Assembly (NCBI RefSeq): GCF_017562075.2 | Contig: NC_054084.1 | Coordinates: 37,449,499-37,513,498 of the forward strand | Direction of reading: 5' to 3' | Origin: Anopheles merus | Lineage: Eukaryota > Arthropoda > Insecta > Diptera > Culicidae | DNA length: 64,000 bases | Shown: piece after piece, positions 13,208 to 26,100 of the stretch | Numbering within the stretch: position 1 is the stretch's first letter | Layout: each line of letters begins with the position of its first letter | The notes under the pieces: model-generated | The model's database searches: none | What the model was told of the DNA's origin: nothing | The model's input: only the letters and a program-made list of their open reading frames with translations | Program-made: the position numbers and the translations under genes

Positions 13208-16200
13208 CGCGAGGTGAACGATCTGTGTCGATCTCTGCCAATCTTCGTTTTTCGAGTCTTTGCTATTGGACTCCGTGCAGCCGCCACCGTGCGCCATCTT
13301 TGGCCTCGGTTCACCATCTCGAGGAGCTGCGAGAGGAGAAGGGAATGAAAGAGGCTGGTGTAGAGTTGGATGGTACGCACGTACTGTCCAGGGGACGGAT
13401 CGGATCGGTAGCGGATCTATTTGCCGATGGTGAAATCATTGTGATCAAGGTTCCGTTCCGTTCGCTTGCCAATTTTAAAGTTTGTTCATGGCTCTGGTTA
13501 GTGCTATCGTTGTGTGTGTATTATTTTCTTTTTGCAACTACGTGCTCCCCCTCTTTACATCGACCCCGGGTGTGGAGAGAGGCAAGAGAGCCACCGGCGT
13601 TGCGCCAGCAGTGGGCCGCCAGCAGGCGTCCGAAAGCTTCCCATGATGGAAGCATTAAAATTTTGCAAAAGCTTACAACCTCTCCATTTTAACGTGAGAG
13701 CTATTTATAGCTTCATCCAATGGTTTGCTAACTCGAATTACACTCATCTGCATCTGTACTGTGGGGCGATGTGGTTCGTGTTACATCCGAGGAGTGTCGC
13801 TGCTGCCGGTTTGTAATTAAAAGATATTAATACTGCTTCGTGTTGGATTCGCGCAGACTTCACCTCCAATGATTTGTAATATATTGCTAGCAGATCTTAA
13901 CAAACCACTTGTATAAATGAGACAGCAGGTTCAATGAAATGTAAATAATGACTCTATTAATTCGTATTTTAAACCTCGTTCGGTAGCAATGAACACAGCA
14001 TCTGAACACGATATTATACCATATGCATGCTGCTGAACAAGTAACTAAGCAGAAAAATGTAAAATAAAAATCTTTCGTTGTTGGTTTTGTGACTGAAATT
14101 ATAAAGAAAAGGTAGGAAAAATTCATTGTTAGTGGGAAGCAGGAATCATTTTTGACTAATGTGCTTTCATGGAATTACATATATGAATTTTTACTTGCAT
14201 CATACTTTTGAATTTTTATTACCATTAGTTATCTTACGGGACTGTTAAAATGTTCATCTTCAAGAGACTGCATGTTAGAGAGATTTCACTATAATTGTAT
14301 TTTTCAATGTTCTGTTTCATTAAAGCCATTTCTTTTTATTAACTTGCATCAACTACTAACGATTACAGAATTTCCAAATCATTCATAACAGTTGATGTTC
14401 GATTTAAATGTAGAATTGCATCGTCTCGTTGGATTTTCCACGTAAAATCATTAATAGAAGCATTTAGTAGAATTACAATTAATAATCACACATCAATAGA
14501 CAGTCGCGTTGTGCGATACTCAATTTGTAAAACTTAAAAACAAACCTTTACAAATCTTGATTGGGCCGATTGCGGTTGTAAAACTGACTGTCCTGTATTC
14601 GTAAAATCAATCACAGATAGCTAAGCACATAAATGGTAGAAAAGGTAAAATAAGAAGAAAAATAAACTAACGCTTTCGTTCGCACTGATATAAGGCAAAC
14701 ATGAGTTATGAGTAAGACGCCATTAAAGTGGACAAACTAGTATCGCAAATATTAAACTACAAACACTATCACAAGATATGTTCAATTTATAGATTTGATC
14801 AAAATCATTTCAGCTTTTATAATGATTCATCAATGCACTGGCATGAAGATTATTAAATGAAATGTAGCTGGCTTGTAAGTTATTCCCTAATGCCTGTATT
14901 ATCCCGCATGCTCCCTGTAACATCCAACATACATTTGAGTCTTGGTTACTTTAATTCTTTGAAATTTAAGTTTAACGTTGTAAAGACGATTTGAAAGCAG
15001 CAATTTTACGCAGCTTGTATTTCCAAAGTTTGGATTTTTAAGTTTTTCTAATTGTTCGTATCGCTTACAGAGCGATTGGCTTCTAAGGAGCTCTTTCCAC
15101 TATACTGGCCACGATGCATAAAACACTGTACTCAATTTGAGACACCGTTCAAGATGTTAAATTCGGCTCTACCTGTCAAACACGCTCATACACACACAGC
15201 ACAATTTGTCGCATCGTAAAGCTCCTCCGGAGAGGGTTTGGGTCTATTGAATTAAATTAACGCACGCGGAGCTCCACACGCGGTGAAGTGACTTTCAAAA
15301 ATTCATCCACCCCGACCCGACCGCTCTTGTTCGCTGTGGCAAACGTGGAGCCATCGTTGCAACCGAGCTTTTCAATTTTCCTTTATCTCGTCACGCTTCC
15401 ACCATCGCCTGATGACCGACATGAATCACTGGGTAGTAAAATTCGCCAATGTTTCAAGGCTAGCCCCGGCCAACGACTTCCGACGCTGCCGGTTTTGCTG
15501 ATTTCCTGCCACTGCCGCCCGACCCGCCGCGCGCTCTTGAGTGGGGACTGCGCAAACCTCCTAGCGAAAGTTTCCCAGCGCTAACGCTGCGCGTTTTGGA
15601 AGCTCCGGGCACATCATCGAGGCCCCAGGCCTGACAGCGCACGCCGTTCGGAAGCTCACGGGGCCCCATTTCGCAAGACAATTTGATGGTTTCTGATTGG
15701 CCGTTAGCTTTTGTGTGTAGGATTTTTGCTTCCCCCGCTCTGCCCCGTACTTCCCTCTCTATTCCTATACCTACACCGCCCCTCCACTCCGTTCGCGTGC
15801 AATTCGTTTGCCCATTTTCAAAACTCGAGGTGAAGGTCAGCACTTACTGCCGGTATTTCGGCCCAGGACGCCCTTCTTGTGAGCCAGCATCTGCGTTCGC
15901 TCGCCGAGCAAAAAAAACACACTCGCAAAAAAAAAAATTGCCAAGCGCGAACGCGGCTTCGCAAAATGAGCTGCGCCCGCCCTTTATTATGCTGCGCGGC
16001 ATGGAAACAGGTTGCTCGTGTGCGTTGATTCTGCGCGCTCGCTCGGATCCAGCATTCGATTCAGGTCTCGGCGTTCTTGGCGATGCTCAATTTTGTTCTT
16101 CTTCTTCATTCGAGCGTGTGTTTGAGTGTGTACGCGGGAACGTTTTCGTTGTCTTCACCTGGGCTCCCACTTCTCCTCTTGCCCCACTCCTACCCACACA

Positions 16201-19200
16201 CACACACATACTCGCACACGCGCTGGGCACTGGTTGCGAATTTGCGCTACAAATGCGCATTGCAAGACGCCTCAAAGCCCAACCTCCTCCGCGCACGATG
16301 CGCGAGATGATCTCGGCCAGCCCCATGCGGTGGCTGCGACGTCGGTGGCGGTGTTTTGGAGCAATGTGCGCGGGCAGGCGTTTAATGGAGTGCTAAAGCG
16401 AGATGGCGAAACCGCGGCAGCAAAACCCCCCGGCGCTGTGGTGCGCTGCAATTTGTTCGAGTGCAAAAGGAAAAGGATAAGATGGAGCAAAGTGAGTCAA
16501 TTAAAATTCTGACGGTGGAGAGAGGACCGTTTGCGATTTTTGCTTCACTTCCACTTCCTTGGTGCTTTCTTGACACCTCCGCACGTACACACACACCGTT
16601 TGCAGTTTGGAGGTTTGGCGAAGGCGCTAACCAAAACCGCTCATCTAAGCCCCGCCGCGAGTTGGTTCGCCAATTTTTGTTGAACGCTTCGCGCGCTGAT
16701 GCTCGCCGAGACCCATTTGAATGATATGGTTGGGCTCCTCAATACAATATGCATTACGTTTTGTATCGTTCTTTTTCGCATGCTTATGACAGTGTGCAAA
16801 ATAGCAAATGATCAATTAGAAGAATGGTTAGATATTACGCCTGCCCAGTACGACCGAGATTATCTAGTCGGAAATTCCCGGAATACTTGCTTGCATTTGA
16901 AGTGTTCTTATTTCTGACTTCATGTACTAATTCAATCATCAAATACTTCGTGCCATTTGTCTCCCCGTAATTGACTGACTGAGTGAATGCCTTGGCAGTT
17001 GAGAATAGCAAACACCGTCACCATCACCATGCAAAGAATGCCATCTATTGAACGTGGGATTAACTCACGGCCCGTTTTTTTATTTATTGCGGGAACTTCT
17101 ATCCCACTTGGCTAACTGTAATTGCATAGTTGAAATTCCAACTCCAACTGCATCGCAGCTGGGATAAACCTCCGAACGCTTTGCCTGCTGTGGACCCGGC
17201 CAAAACCCACTTTTCTACAAAATCGTACTTTCCCCTTTCCCCAACACGCCTGTCGATGCCAACAGACAGCAAAAAAGTGTCGTTAATGTATCCGACCAGC
17301 TCCGATCCACGGGCACACGAGCTGTCGGGCGTTTCATGCATACATGGCATGTGTTTCGGTCCCATGTTCTTGCGCCTACTCAACATAATCGAGCTGCAAC
17401 TGATATACCGGTTCGAGAGTACCGGTGCCGCGCCCCGTCGGACCCTTCGACCGTCGGTATTTTATTTATGTACTCCGCCGAACCGGACCGCACTTTTAGC
17501 TGGATGGGCTTGGATCGGTTTGTTGAGGCGTCTAAGCTTTGCCTGCTCATCGCAGGTAAGGTAAAACCAGCGCAAAGTCGCCGCAAAGCTTGCCCCAGCT
17601 TAGGATGATCTTCTGCTCATGGACCATAACTGCAGTTCAATGGCCCTGGCCCTGGTTGGCGAGCGTACATCCGAGTCGAATCTGTCATCCCGTAAGCCCC
17701 GGGATTCGCAAGCGTCCGCAATCGTGCGGTTAGAAGGGGACCGTGCGGGTATTTGGGAAACTCCACCGTGATCGCGACCGTGGTCGGTCAAGTTTTCGCC
17801 AATTTTTGCCCGGAAATCATCCCTAGAGCGAGTCTCACACCACTTCACCGTCAGCAGCAGCACGTCTAGTGAGCTCTTAAGTCAAATACTCCGGTGTAAA
17901 ATAAGACAAAAAATGAACTGCCGTCCTATAGATCATTGGATGGACAGGTTGATTAATGTATGTGTGTAAGTGTGAGGAGTAGAATGTGCTGCATATTGGA
18001 TGTACCGGATTATTTCGCTCACTTGAGTGTTAAGATGAAAAAAGTTAGAAGTGAGTGACTCAAGATTTACAAATACAGTCAGCCTTCATAGATTGCAACG
18101 AATATTTCTTTCGGCTAGATTTGGGAAAAAGCGGAAAATCTTTTCCCTTACATCATATTTATGTTTAAAAGCTACTTAAATGAATATTACTAGATTACTA
18201 ACTGTAGTCGAAATCGTGTAATATAGGCTAGGAATACATAATGTATATATTCCACTGAAGATGTCTTTCTATACACATCATCCAAGTGTCTACAAGGTAA
18301 TACAAAGTGCACGAGGCAAATGTTGCTTCTTTTTATCCAACTCCATGTTAAAACTGCACAAGTTCGTCATGATTGTTTGACCTTAATTTTCTGTTTGAAC
18401 TAAGTTTAATTTTTAATTTATGTTTAAGTTTCTGTTAGACAAATCTTAACGTAAAGGCATAATTGTCGTGTCGTGGAATAAATTATTTCTCAAGTACAAT
18501 TTGCGAAAAGAGTCCGTCGCAAAGCCGAAGTGATCCAAGCGTGGGCTGTTCATGGCTGGTGCAACGGTGGTTTGCAGCTTCAGATGGGTTTTGTTGGGTT
18601 ATAGTGGTTTTTTGCTGCAATGGAATGCGACTTGTTTGTAGCCACGGTAGGTGATGCAATAGGACTCAGCTGGTACTCACGAGAGGTGTGCTCGAATCTA
18701 TTCTGCTATGGTATTGATTTTTGTACATACTTATGGTTGATGATGTTCAGTTCAATTGAGTTTGACTGAAAAAGTAACAACTTATTTTAAGCTTATTTAA
18801 GACATTATGAGATAGGTTTGGTAAAAATATCCAAATTTACAGAGCCTCACGTGAACTCGTTTATTGACGATCGTTTCTCAAATTTACAAATCGTATACTA
18901 ATGTTTTGTGTTTCCAAGCTAACTCACCACCGTATCGATGCGTGTTCAAACCTTCTTTCCAACTACTCCACTCATTCGCACGAAACCACTGCCGCACGCA
19001 CTCCAAACCTAATGCGTGGCGCAAAATATTGCGCAGAAATTAGCAACAGCTCATCGATTGTGGTCCACTTTTGATGCGCAATAGTTTTCGCCACTTTGCC
19101 AGCACCAAATCAATAGCCCAGTCTGCTAGGTTCGGGCACAGAGCGTTTCAAGGTCTAAATACGCCCCGGAAGTGCTTCACCAAACCCCGAGCATCAAATT

Positions 19201-20148
19201 GCACACAGCTAATAGGTGGGAGGGAGGGGCAGCTGAAACGCCCCGTATGAAGTAAATCGTACCGACCACATTCCAGATGCTCGTGGTTCTGTGGATGTGT
19301 TGTTATTTTTTATTTATTTATTTGGGGATTATTGCTATCATTATGAAGTCTGGCACCTTCACTTGCGGCTGCTCGGAAACGGAAAGCAATAGTCGTACAA
19401 TAAAATGTTGCAAACACTGGTAACGCTCGTCCAGTATCTCCATTGGATCGCAAACTTTAACAGACCGTTACACACCCTGATACCGACAACTAAATCCAAA
19501 GTGAGTGTCTCTTTTCATAAGCGGTAGCCTCCAGCCAGACGATTCCACCATTGACATCGATCCGGTCATGTCCTCGGAGGCTCTCTTCTAATGGAATACT
19601 TGAGCAAATGTGGTTCAGAACTTTTCACCTACAAGTCTGTAAATGACGGACAGCACCAGCAAAAGCAAAACAAGAAGAAAGAAACTAGGCTCACCGTGGA
19701 TGGGGGTTGCTAGTCTTACTGTGTGACCCATTCCCACACGCTGGCCCAACAGGGAAGACACGTACACTTCATGGCTTCTTCTGACCTGACGTAAGTGAGG
19801 TCCGTCGTCTCCAAAGCGCGACTCAAAAGCGCCTGTGTATCGATTTCACTCCGTTCTGCTCCATTTGCGGCCAGTCACTTCCAGCTGGGCGACGGGTGAC
19901 GGATGTGAGTGTGTGTGTATGTTGACGATTGACGACGCCACAGTCGTGTCGGATTATGATGCCGGCGTCATCCTGCCGATAAGGGTGGCGCTTGTAAGCC
20001 TCTCGGTGGTGTTGTTTTTTTTACTTCTCTTCAAACAACCCACCCGGTTCGGTTACAATTTGCTTCTGTTCCAGTTCTTTTTTTTTGTTCTCTCTCTCTC
20101 ACTCAATCCCTCTCGCTCAATTCCTCTTTTTTGCCAACTTATCACCAG
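13208..20148. other. Gene-free stretch with AT-rich core
   Basis: No gene is supported. Bases 13.8-15.1 kb and 17.9-18.9 kb are AT-rich spacer. Bases 15.2-17.6 kb are GC-richer with many short overlapping frames, including a 237-codon + frame at 15,683-16,396. That frame has no domain and is biased by CA and CT runs. At 14,274-14,289 there is a short match to the end of the inverted-repeat element described at 30 kb. Confidence 0.45.
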
Positions 20149-20166
20149 CCCGTACCGTCTAAACGC
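20149..20166 (+). other. Candidate 18-nt microexon
   Basis: A long pyrimidine tract, about 70 bases of mostly T and C from about 20,070, leads to ATCACCAG at 20,148. The donor CGC|GTAAGTAG starts at 20,167. The 18 nt between them read PVPSKR in frame. Both splice sites are good individually. Exons this short are rare but real in insects. No neighbouring coding exon is recognised, so the confidence is low. Confidence 0.22.
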
Positions 20167-20244
20167 GTAAGTAGTTCGTGACCAGCTTGGCGCATGCAGG
20201 GCCAAGGTATTAGGCTTCACGAACGGTACACTCGTGGGCCCAAT

Positions 20245-20258
20245 GGGGGGGGGGGGGG
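20245..20258. repeat. Poly-G run
   Basis: This is a run of 14 G residues. Similar long G runs occur at 29,635-29,647 and 39,954-39,963. They are prone to sequencing length errors and may form G-quadruplexes. Confidence 0.85.
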
Positions 20259-21687
20259 TAGTTGGCCCCATAAGCCCTGCCTGATTACGTGGGCAGCACA
20301 CTTTACACACTTACGTCATTTTCGGCTCCGGGAACCGGGCGACGATGCGTCATCGGAACCGTGCACCGGATATGTGTAGGGTATATATATATATTTTTCG
20401 GTTGCTAACGTCGCCCGACGTTCGGTCATCCTATGCCGAGACTAAATGAACGCCATAAACGGTCTCAACTGCCCCGGGGGCAATTGACTCGAAACGAAGA
20501 GTGCAAAGACTGAAGCACTGCGGCTGAAGTTGCCCTGGAATCGGGTGTTGGAATTTTGTATTTTTCCGAACAAACTTTGCATTTAAGTCAAAGAATTGCT
20601 GGCGAAATGGAGCTCAAACACGTACTGTAGGCGTCAGCACAAACTATCTCGGTAGCGGTGCCGCGTCACGTCGATAGCGAAGATGTTGGCCTCTCGCAAC
20701 CCAAGATGCGGTGATTTATTTGCGTTACTTATTTGGACCACCTCCGCAATCGCATCTTCGAGAACGTTGCCGGTGTGCGTTGCGTAAAGTTCGGTACCAC
20801 AGACGCTCTCCCAGCTGCATTCTCATGCTCCAATGCTGCCAGCATCCCCTGCATTCATTCGGGAAGCTGCTGCCGGAGATGGCCATCGATCCGGCCATGC
20901 TTTTTCTAGAACACGGTAGGTCTGCTTTCCTTTCACTTCGTCCGTTTCTGCTTCACATTTGAGGGGGAGTTTTTACTCCCCTTTCTTTCTTCTGCACCCT
21001 AAATTTCGCTCTTTCCGACGTGTCTCGTGCCCTTACCGACCTGGTACGCTTGCCTTTACGAACAGTTCGCTTTTGACAAAACATACCCGGTTGGTGTTCG
21101 ACGCTGGCTTAGGACGGTTGGCTTGCTGTCCAGGCGGTGCTCATTACCCCGCGGGTGTGAAATCGAGTTGCAGATGGAGAAACGTCCACCCACACGACAG
21201 TGTACGGGGTTTGCTGCCGGTTGCAGTCAGTTTATCAACCAGATCCCCACCAGGCACCGCACACACAATCGGCAAACGGCGGGCGTGCTCTGTACGTGCT
21301 ATTTTTAAATCATTCATTCATAAATTCCGCACGATGACGAACCGCCCAGCAATTGTGGCCGGCATGCGGCTGGGTCTCTGACCCGGTTGGCCTGGTTTTT
21401 TCTCTCTCTCCCGCGTTTCCTTCGCCACTCGCCGCTGCTCGCTGCTGCTCACTGCGGGGTGAAAACGATTGATCTAAATTCACCCTATTACCCAGTGCTG
21501 CCACCCCTCACAGGCAGTGTGCCGGTGTCCGTTGATCCGGGTGGTGTCGAGATCGAGGACAATCTTTGCCAAAGATTGGGGCTGAATTTTATGAATGAGA
21601 TTTACTCCCCCCCCCCCCCACCAGCATCGGTCGATCGGTGTACCTTGCCCCAGTGCACCAGCGGCCGGCAGAACTAGAGAACCACTC

Positions 21688-21750
21688 GGTCCATTTGACC
21701 AGGTCGGTCCATTTGACCAGGTCGGTCCATTTGACCAGGTCGGTCCATGA
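21688..21750. repeat. 18-bp tandem repeat
   Basis: The unit GGTCCATTTGACCAGGTC is repeated three times, with a partial fourth copy that ends in GGTCCATGA. Each unit contains the near-palindrome GGTCCATTTGACC. A chance open frame on the minus strand reads it as WTDLVK repeats. It is intergenic or intronic as far as can be seen. Confidence 0.9.
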
Positions 21751-22088
21751 CGTTTGAAGGTGTTGGCTAGCTAGTTGCAAATTGGTGGCCTTCGTGTCAA
21801 TTTGTCCGTATCTAGCTGGCCCGGTATGGGGAGGGGAGCGAAACGTTGGATAGTGCATTAAGCTGTTGACCTATTTGGCGTACGTGAAACGAGGTGCACT
21901 GTGTGAGCCAATGCGAGACATTCCAACGAGGGGAGCCGGGAGTGACGTTGATGATTTGCCGGTCAGCCGGTAAGTGTCTCTGCCAAGTGCAGTGGAAATG
22001 CAAGACATGACTAATGCAGCTGAATGAGTTTACCTTGCTACCTGTCTAATCAGGCCAAGGGAACATGAAACGCAGACGTTCAGATGGC

Positions 22089-22090
<2 letters not shown>

Positions 22091-22182
<92 letters not shown>
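22091..22182. repeat. (GT)n microsatellite
   Basis: This is an uninterrupted GT tract of 46 units. It could adopt Z-DNA. It lies in gene-free sequence. Confidence 0.97.
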
Positions 22183-22186
<4 letters not shown>

Positions 22187-23094
22187 TGGAATGTGATTCA
22201 TTTGGATGTGGTTGCTTTTCCACCATAAAAGAAAACAAGAGAAAAGCGATTTTAACGAGTCAAACTAACCATCAAACACGTTGTATAGCGGGTTTGGGTT
22301 TTGTATAACGCTTGTACAGGGAGGGGAAACCCGATCGATAAACTATTAAACTTTACGACCCGGCACAGACCGTTTCTCAACCGAGCTCACCTCCCGCGTC
22401 CCCCCGTGTCGTATTGTTTATTAATCGTTTATGATATGGAGGGATGAGTTTTCGGAAACCTTTACGCGCAGTTTTTCATCGAATCGCTTCGCTTCGCTGG
22501 AGACTACGGAGAGCCTTAATTGGAGCATACTTTCGTGCTGCCTATAGCGATGCGACTCGCAGCCCCTGCCAAAGCCCGGGGCACGGCGAATGACAAAGGT
22601 GGAAAAGCGAACCGAACCTTCCCTTCTCCTCCCTTACGTACGAGCGGAATGGGGCTTTCTCGTACCGGAATGGGAAGTGTTGAGAAATGACCGCTATAAT
22701 TTGTTTCTTTTCGGAACGGAGGGCAGGGAGCGATCTTCCGGACGGGGATGTACGTTTGCTGCAGCGATCGGTCCACACAGCAAGTCAAGACTGACAATAA
22801 CTGAAGGTACGATTGAAACGATTGAAGGAAAATGTGATCGGGCTCGGATGTTTGTTTGTCTGGATTAAAAAGACAACAACAACTAAAAAAAACGGTTCCA
22901 GTTCGTTAAGTGGTTACATTAAATTCAATGATCTTACGTTTGACCGGGCAGCGGTTGCGGGCGGGCTAGCGAAGGTGTGCGGCACATTTGTCAGAAAACT
23001 ACCGAAAGTGGTGAAACGCTTCAATGAAAAATTCGAGATTTGCTTTCCGAAAATCTAATAATTTAATGTCTATTATCTTTACCTCTACTTGCAG

Positions 23095-23153
23095 AACGTT
23101 GTGAAATGCGCGAAAGGGTTGTCATTCACTTGACGGTACGGACGGACGGTTGG
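23095..23153 (+). other. Candidate 59-nt exon
   Basis: The acceptor TTTACCTCTACTTGCAG ends at 23,094 and the consensus donor TTGG|GTAAGTT begins at 23,154. One frame is open throughout (RCEMRERVVIHLTVRTDGW) and the other two have stops. The length is not a multiple of three, so a coding exon would shift phase. It could also be a noncoding exon. No homology is recognised. Confidence 0.22.
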
Positions 23154-26100
23154 GTAAGTTGCACTAGTTTCAGAAGTTGTTGTGTGTAAAATACTACCAT
23201 GCACTCACGTTTCTATTGCACCTACGTTTTCATTTTTTAATTAATTGTTTTAACAAAAAAGATTAGGAAATATTATCATAGCTTTATCTGGAGCTTTTTA
23301 ATGTTTTAGAATTTAAAAAAAAATAAAATAATAAAATATTCCTTTGCTGTCGATTGTTGTTTGACATATTTCCCAAATTAAAGAAATATTTAAACAATTA
23401 ACATCACACAGCAATTATAATTTGATCTCAGATCTAACAACACCCAACCCGACCGATTAAGTGCAAATGATATTGAATTGGCTTTATTATCCTTAAATTG
23501 CTGCTCACTATGCGATATGAAATGGGCTATTTGTAATACTATCTTATAACATTATTTTATTTGCAATAACTTTAAAAAGATATCTGAAACAATTGGAGTT
23601 TGTTATGGCAAACAAGATTATTAATCCGCCAAGCAACAATGTTTGCTAATCAGTTAGGCAATGGCTTTTCTCCCGTTTTACCATTTTATTGGTTTACTCA
23701 TATGATCATTGTACCCCATTTTATTTGTTTTAGTTTCCTAAAACAAGCAACAGATGCCTGCCAAGAGCTGTGCTGTTAATAGTTTTCCCTTGATTTAACT
23801 TTCACAACTGTAAGCACCTACCTCGCTTGATATCTTCACATGAACTACATACATTCCCATGCTTGCACTATCGAATGACAGCAGTTTCATGCTTACTGCT
23901 TACGCCTTGAACAAATTCTTAGAAAACATGCTCGATCGGAGTTTGTTGTTTCCATTGTACCACCACTGCTGTACCCATGCTTGTACAATTTGCTCAACAC
24001 TTCGAGTATTGCTTCATGCTGGTTCGCTTACCTGCGCTGAATCACTAGGCCTAAGCGATCGCCTGTGACTAACCGTTGACTAATTTCCAGCTAAATGGGT
24101 TTCATTGCTCGTCAACAACCAGCCGTTGTCCCGCGTGATTGGCCCGAGTTCCGGTCGCTGCGTAACAGCCGTTAGAACTTTCGAGCCACCTCACCATGAC
24201 TCAGACGCGACGATGATGATGATGATGCAGCCAAGCTCCGCGGTATGCGCGACTTTCTCGGTAATGAAGTCATAATCGCCGTACCGCGTGGAGCCATTGG
24301 TCGGCAAAGGGGGCTGAAAAACACTTCTCTGCACCTTAGCCAACACTAGTGACGCACACTTCGATGTTTATCGATTCACAATCGATGCATTTCGAGTGCA
24401 GCATTCGTGCAGCACGTGTTAGAAGGTGGTGTAAACAACAAACAACAACTGAGCTGGGTTGATTCCTCTATTTCAAAGGGTATGCTGTCTAAGATATTTT
24501 AAACTTCCATCATCATGAGCTAATAGTTTTTTTTATTATATTTTTAACCTTCAACAATACAGTTTTTTATTTTAATAGTTTGTAGGAAAAAATAAAGAAA
24601 GCAATAAGATATCGACAATAAGGGAAATGTTAAAGTCTAATAGCTTTTTATTTATTTATTTCCTTCCGCTCGTAATGTGTGTGTTCTTTTTCTAATCTCG
24701 TAAAATAAACGGATCCATGAAGCACGCTCAAAACCCTAGCTAAACGCATAATAAAACGACAGAAAGCAACGCGAAATCGACAAAAAAAAGTAAATTAAAT
24801 AGTTAAGCGAACAGGAGAGAAGCAAAAAAAATCAATTTCCTCATCATCAACGTGATCCACCAGGCGAGCGTGTACCTATACATCCCGATCATGATCGAGA
24901 GAGATCGAGAAGAAGACGCACACGCGAAGAACACTCGCGCAGCTCGTCTACCGCTTTGCCTTGAACGTGCCTTGAACGCCAAAGAAACGGAAGAACACCG
25001 CACACAGCGTGTTCGTTACCGCGATGGGTATATGTATCGCTCACTTCCTTCCCACATCACACACACACACACACACACACACAGATGGGCAGCATTGCCT
25101 AATCCCCATCCACCCCCTTTCCCCGAAATTGCATGTTCGATCTCATCAATCGATCGTGTGTGTGTCTCTCTCCACCCAAACTCCCCACCCAGTCTCCCAT
25201 CCTCCGTACAGCAAGCTCCACATCCAGCAAGGTTTAACGCATTTCGTCTACACCGTCTAATCAAACACACAAACAGTCGTGCGCACACGCACCGGCAGCC
25301 CGCCACAGAAGAGGAGGAACGCACGGAAACGAAAGCGAACACCATCGGAGCGGGCTGGCGATGCGTGCATCATTTTTCCCTCGCGCGTTGCCGCCCAAAG
25401 ATGCGCTCCCGAATGGTACGCACCACCGTACGCACCACCGAGTGCCGGGGAGGGGTTGGAAAAATTAGAGGCAAGACGACCTGGACTGGGTTAAACGTCG
25501 GTGCGTTTCAGACACAGTTGCGCCTGCCAGTTGCTTGCTCGCCGGCTTGCGCGATACAGTTACGGATACACGCAGCAGCACACGCACGCAACGGTTCAGC
25601 TCGCGGCGGCACACGCACCTTCGATCGCAATGGGGGAGGGGATGAAAAGGGGGTGTGTGGGGATGTCTGTTGTCGATTTTATTACCGCTTTTCTTTGGCG
25701 GTTTCCGATCGGGAGCGTCCCGTAACGCATCTGCTTTTCTCGTTTTTTTGTTTTGGTTGGGGTGGTGTGCGTTTTTAATTAGATGAATCTTCAAATTTTC
25801 TTTCCTCTTCATTTTGTCGACCGTGGGCGCATTTATCACATTTCTTTGCTCTCTTCATTGGGTCGAAGTAATTGTACTAATGAAGCAACTTTGTACAACT
25901 TCTTTTTCTTTTCTTCTGCTGCATGATTTAATCATTTTTATAATAATTTGATATTATTTATTGGAAACATAAATTTCATTGTCGAATTTTGGTTTTCTAT
26001 TTATCGTCATGTTTTCTCTTATTGGCTGTTTTCACAATCACAATTTGTCAAATAATACTTGTTTATTATTTTTCAGTGTTCATGGACTAAACTTGTATAA

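Noticed and set aside
15683..16396. 237-codon + strand open frame
   Set aside because: No recognisable domain. It sits in a GC-rich block where opposite-strand and shifted frames are equally open.
22813..23058. 81-codon + frame ending FEICFPKI
   Set aside because: It looks protein-like at the end but starts in an A-rich run, has no splice sites fitting it and shows no family resemblance.
24852..25778. 308-codon + strand open frame
   Set aside because: It is composed of CA-repeat His/Thr stretches and Arg-rich low-complexity sequence. It overlaps long frames on the other strand and has no domain or splice context.
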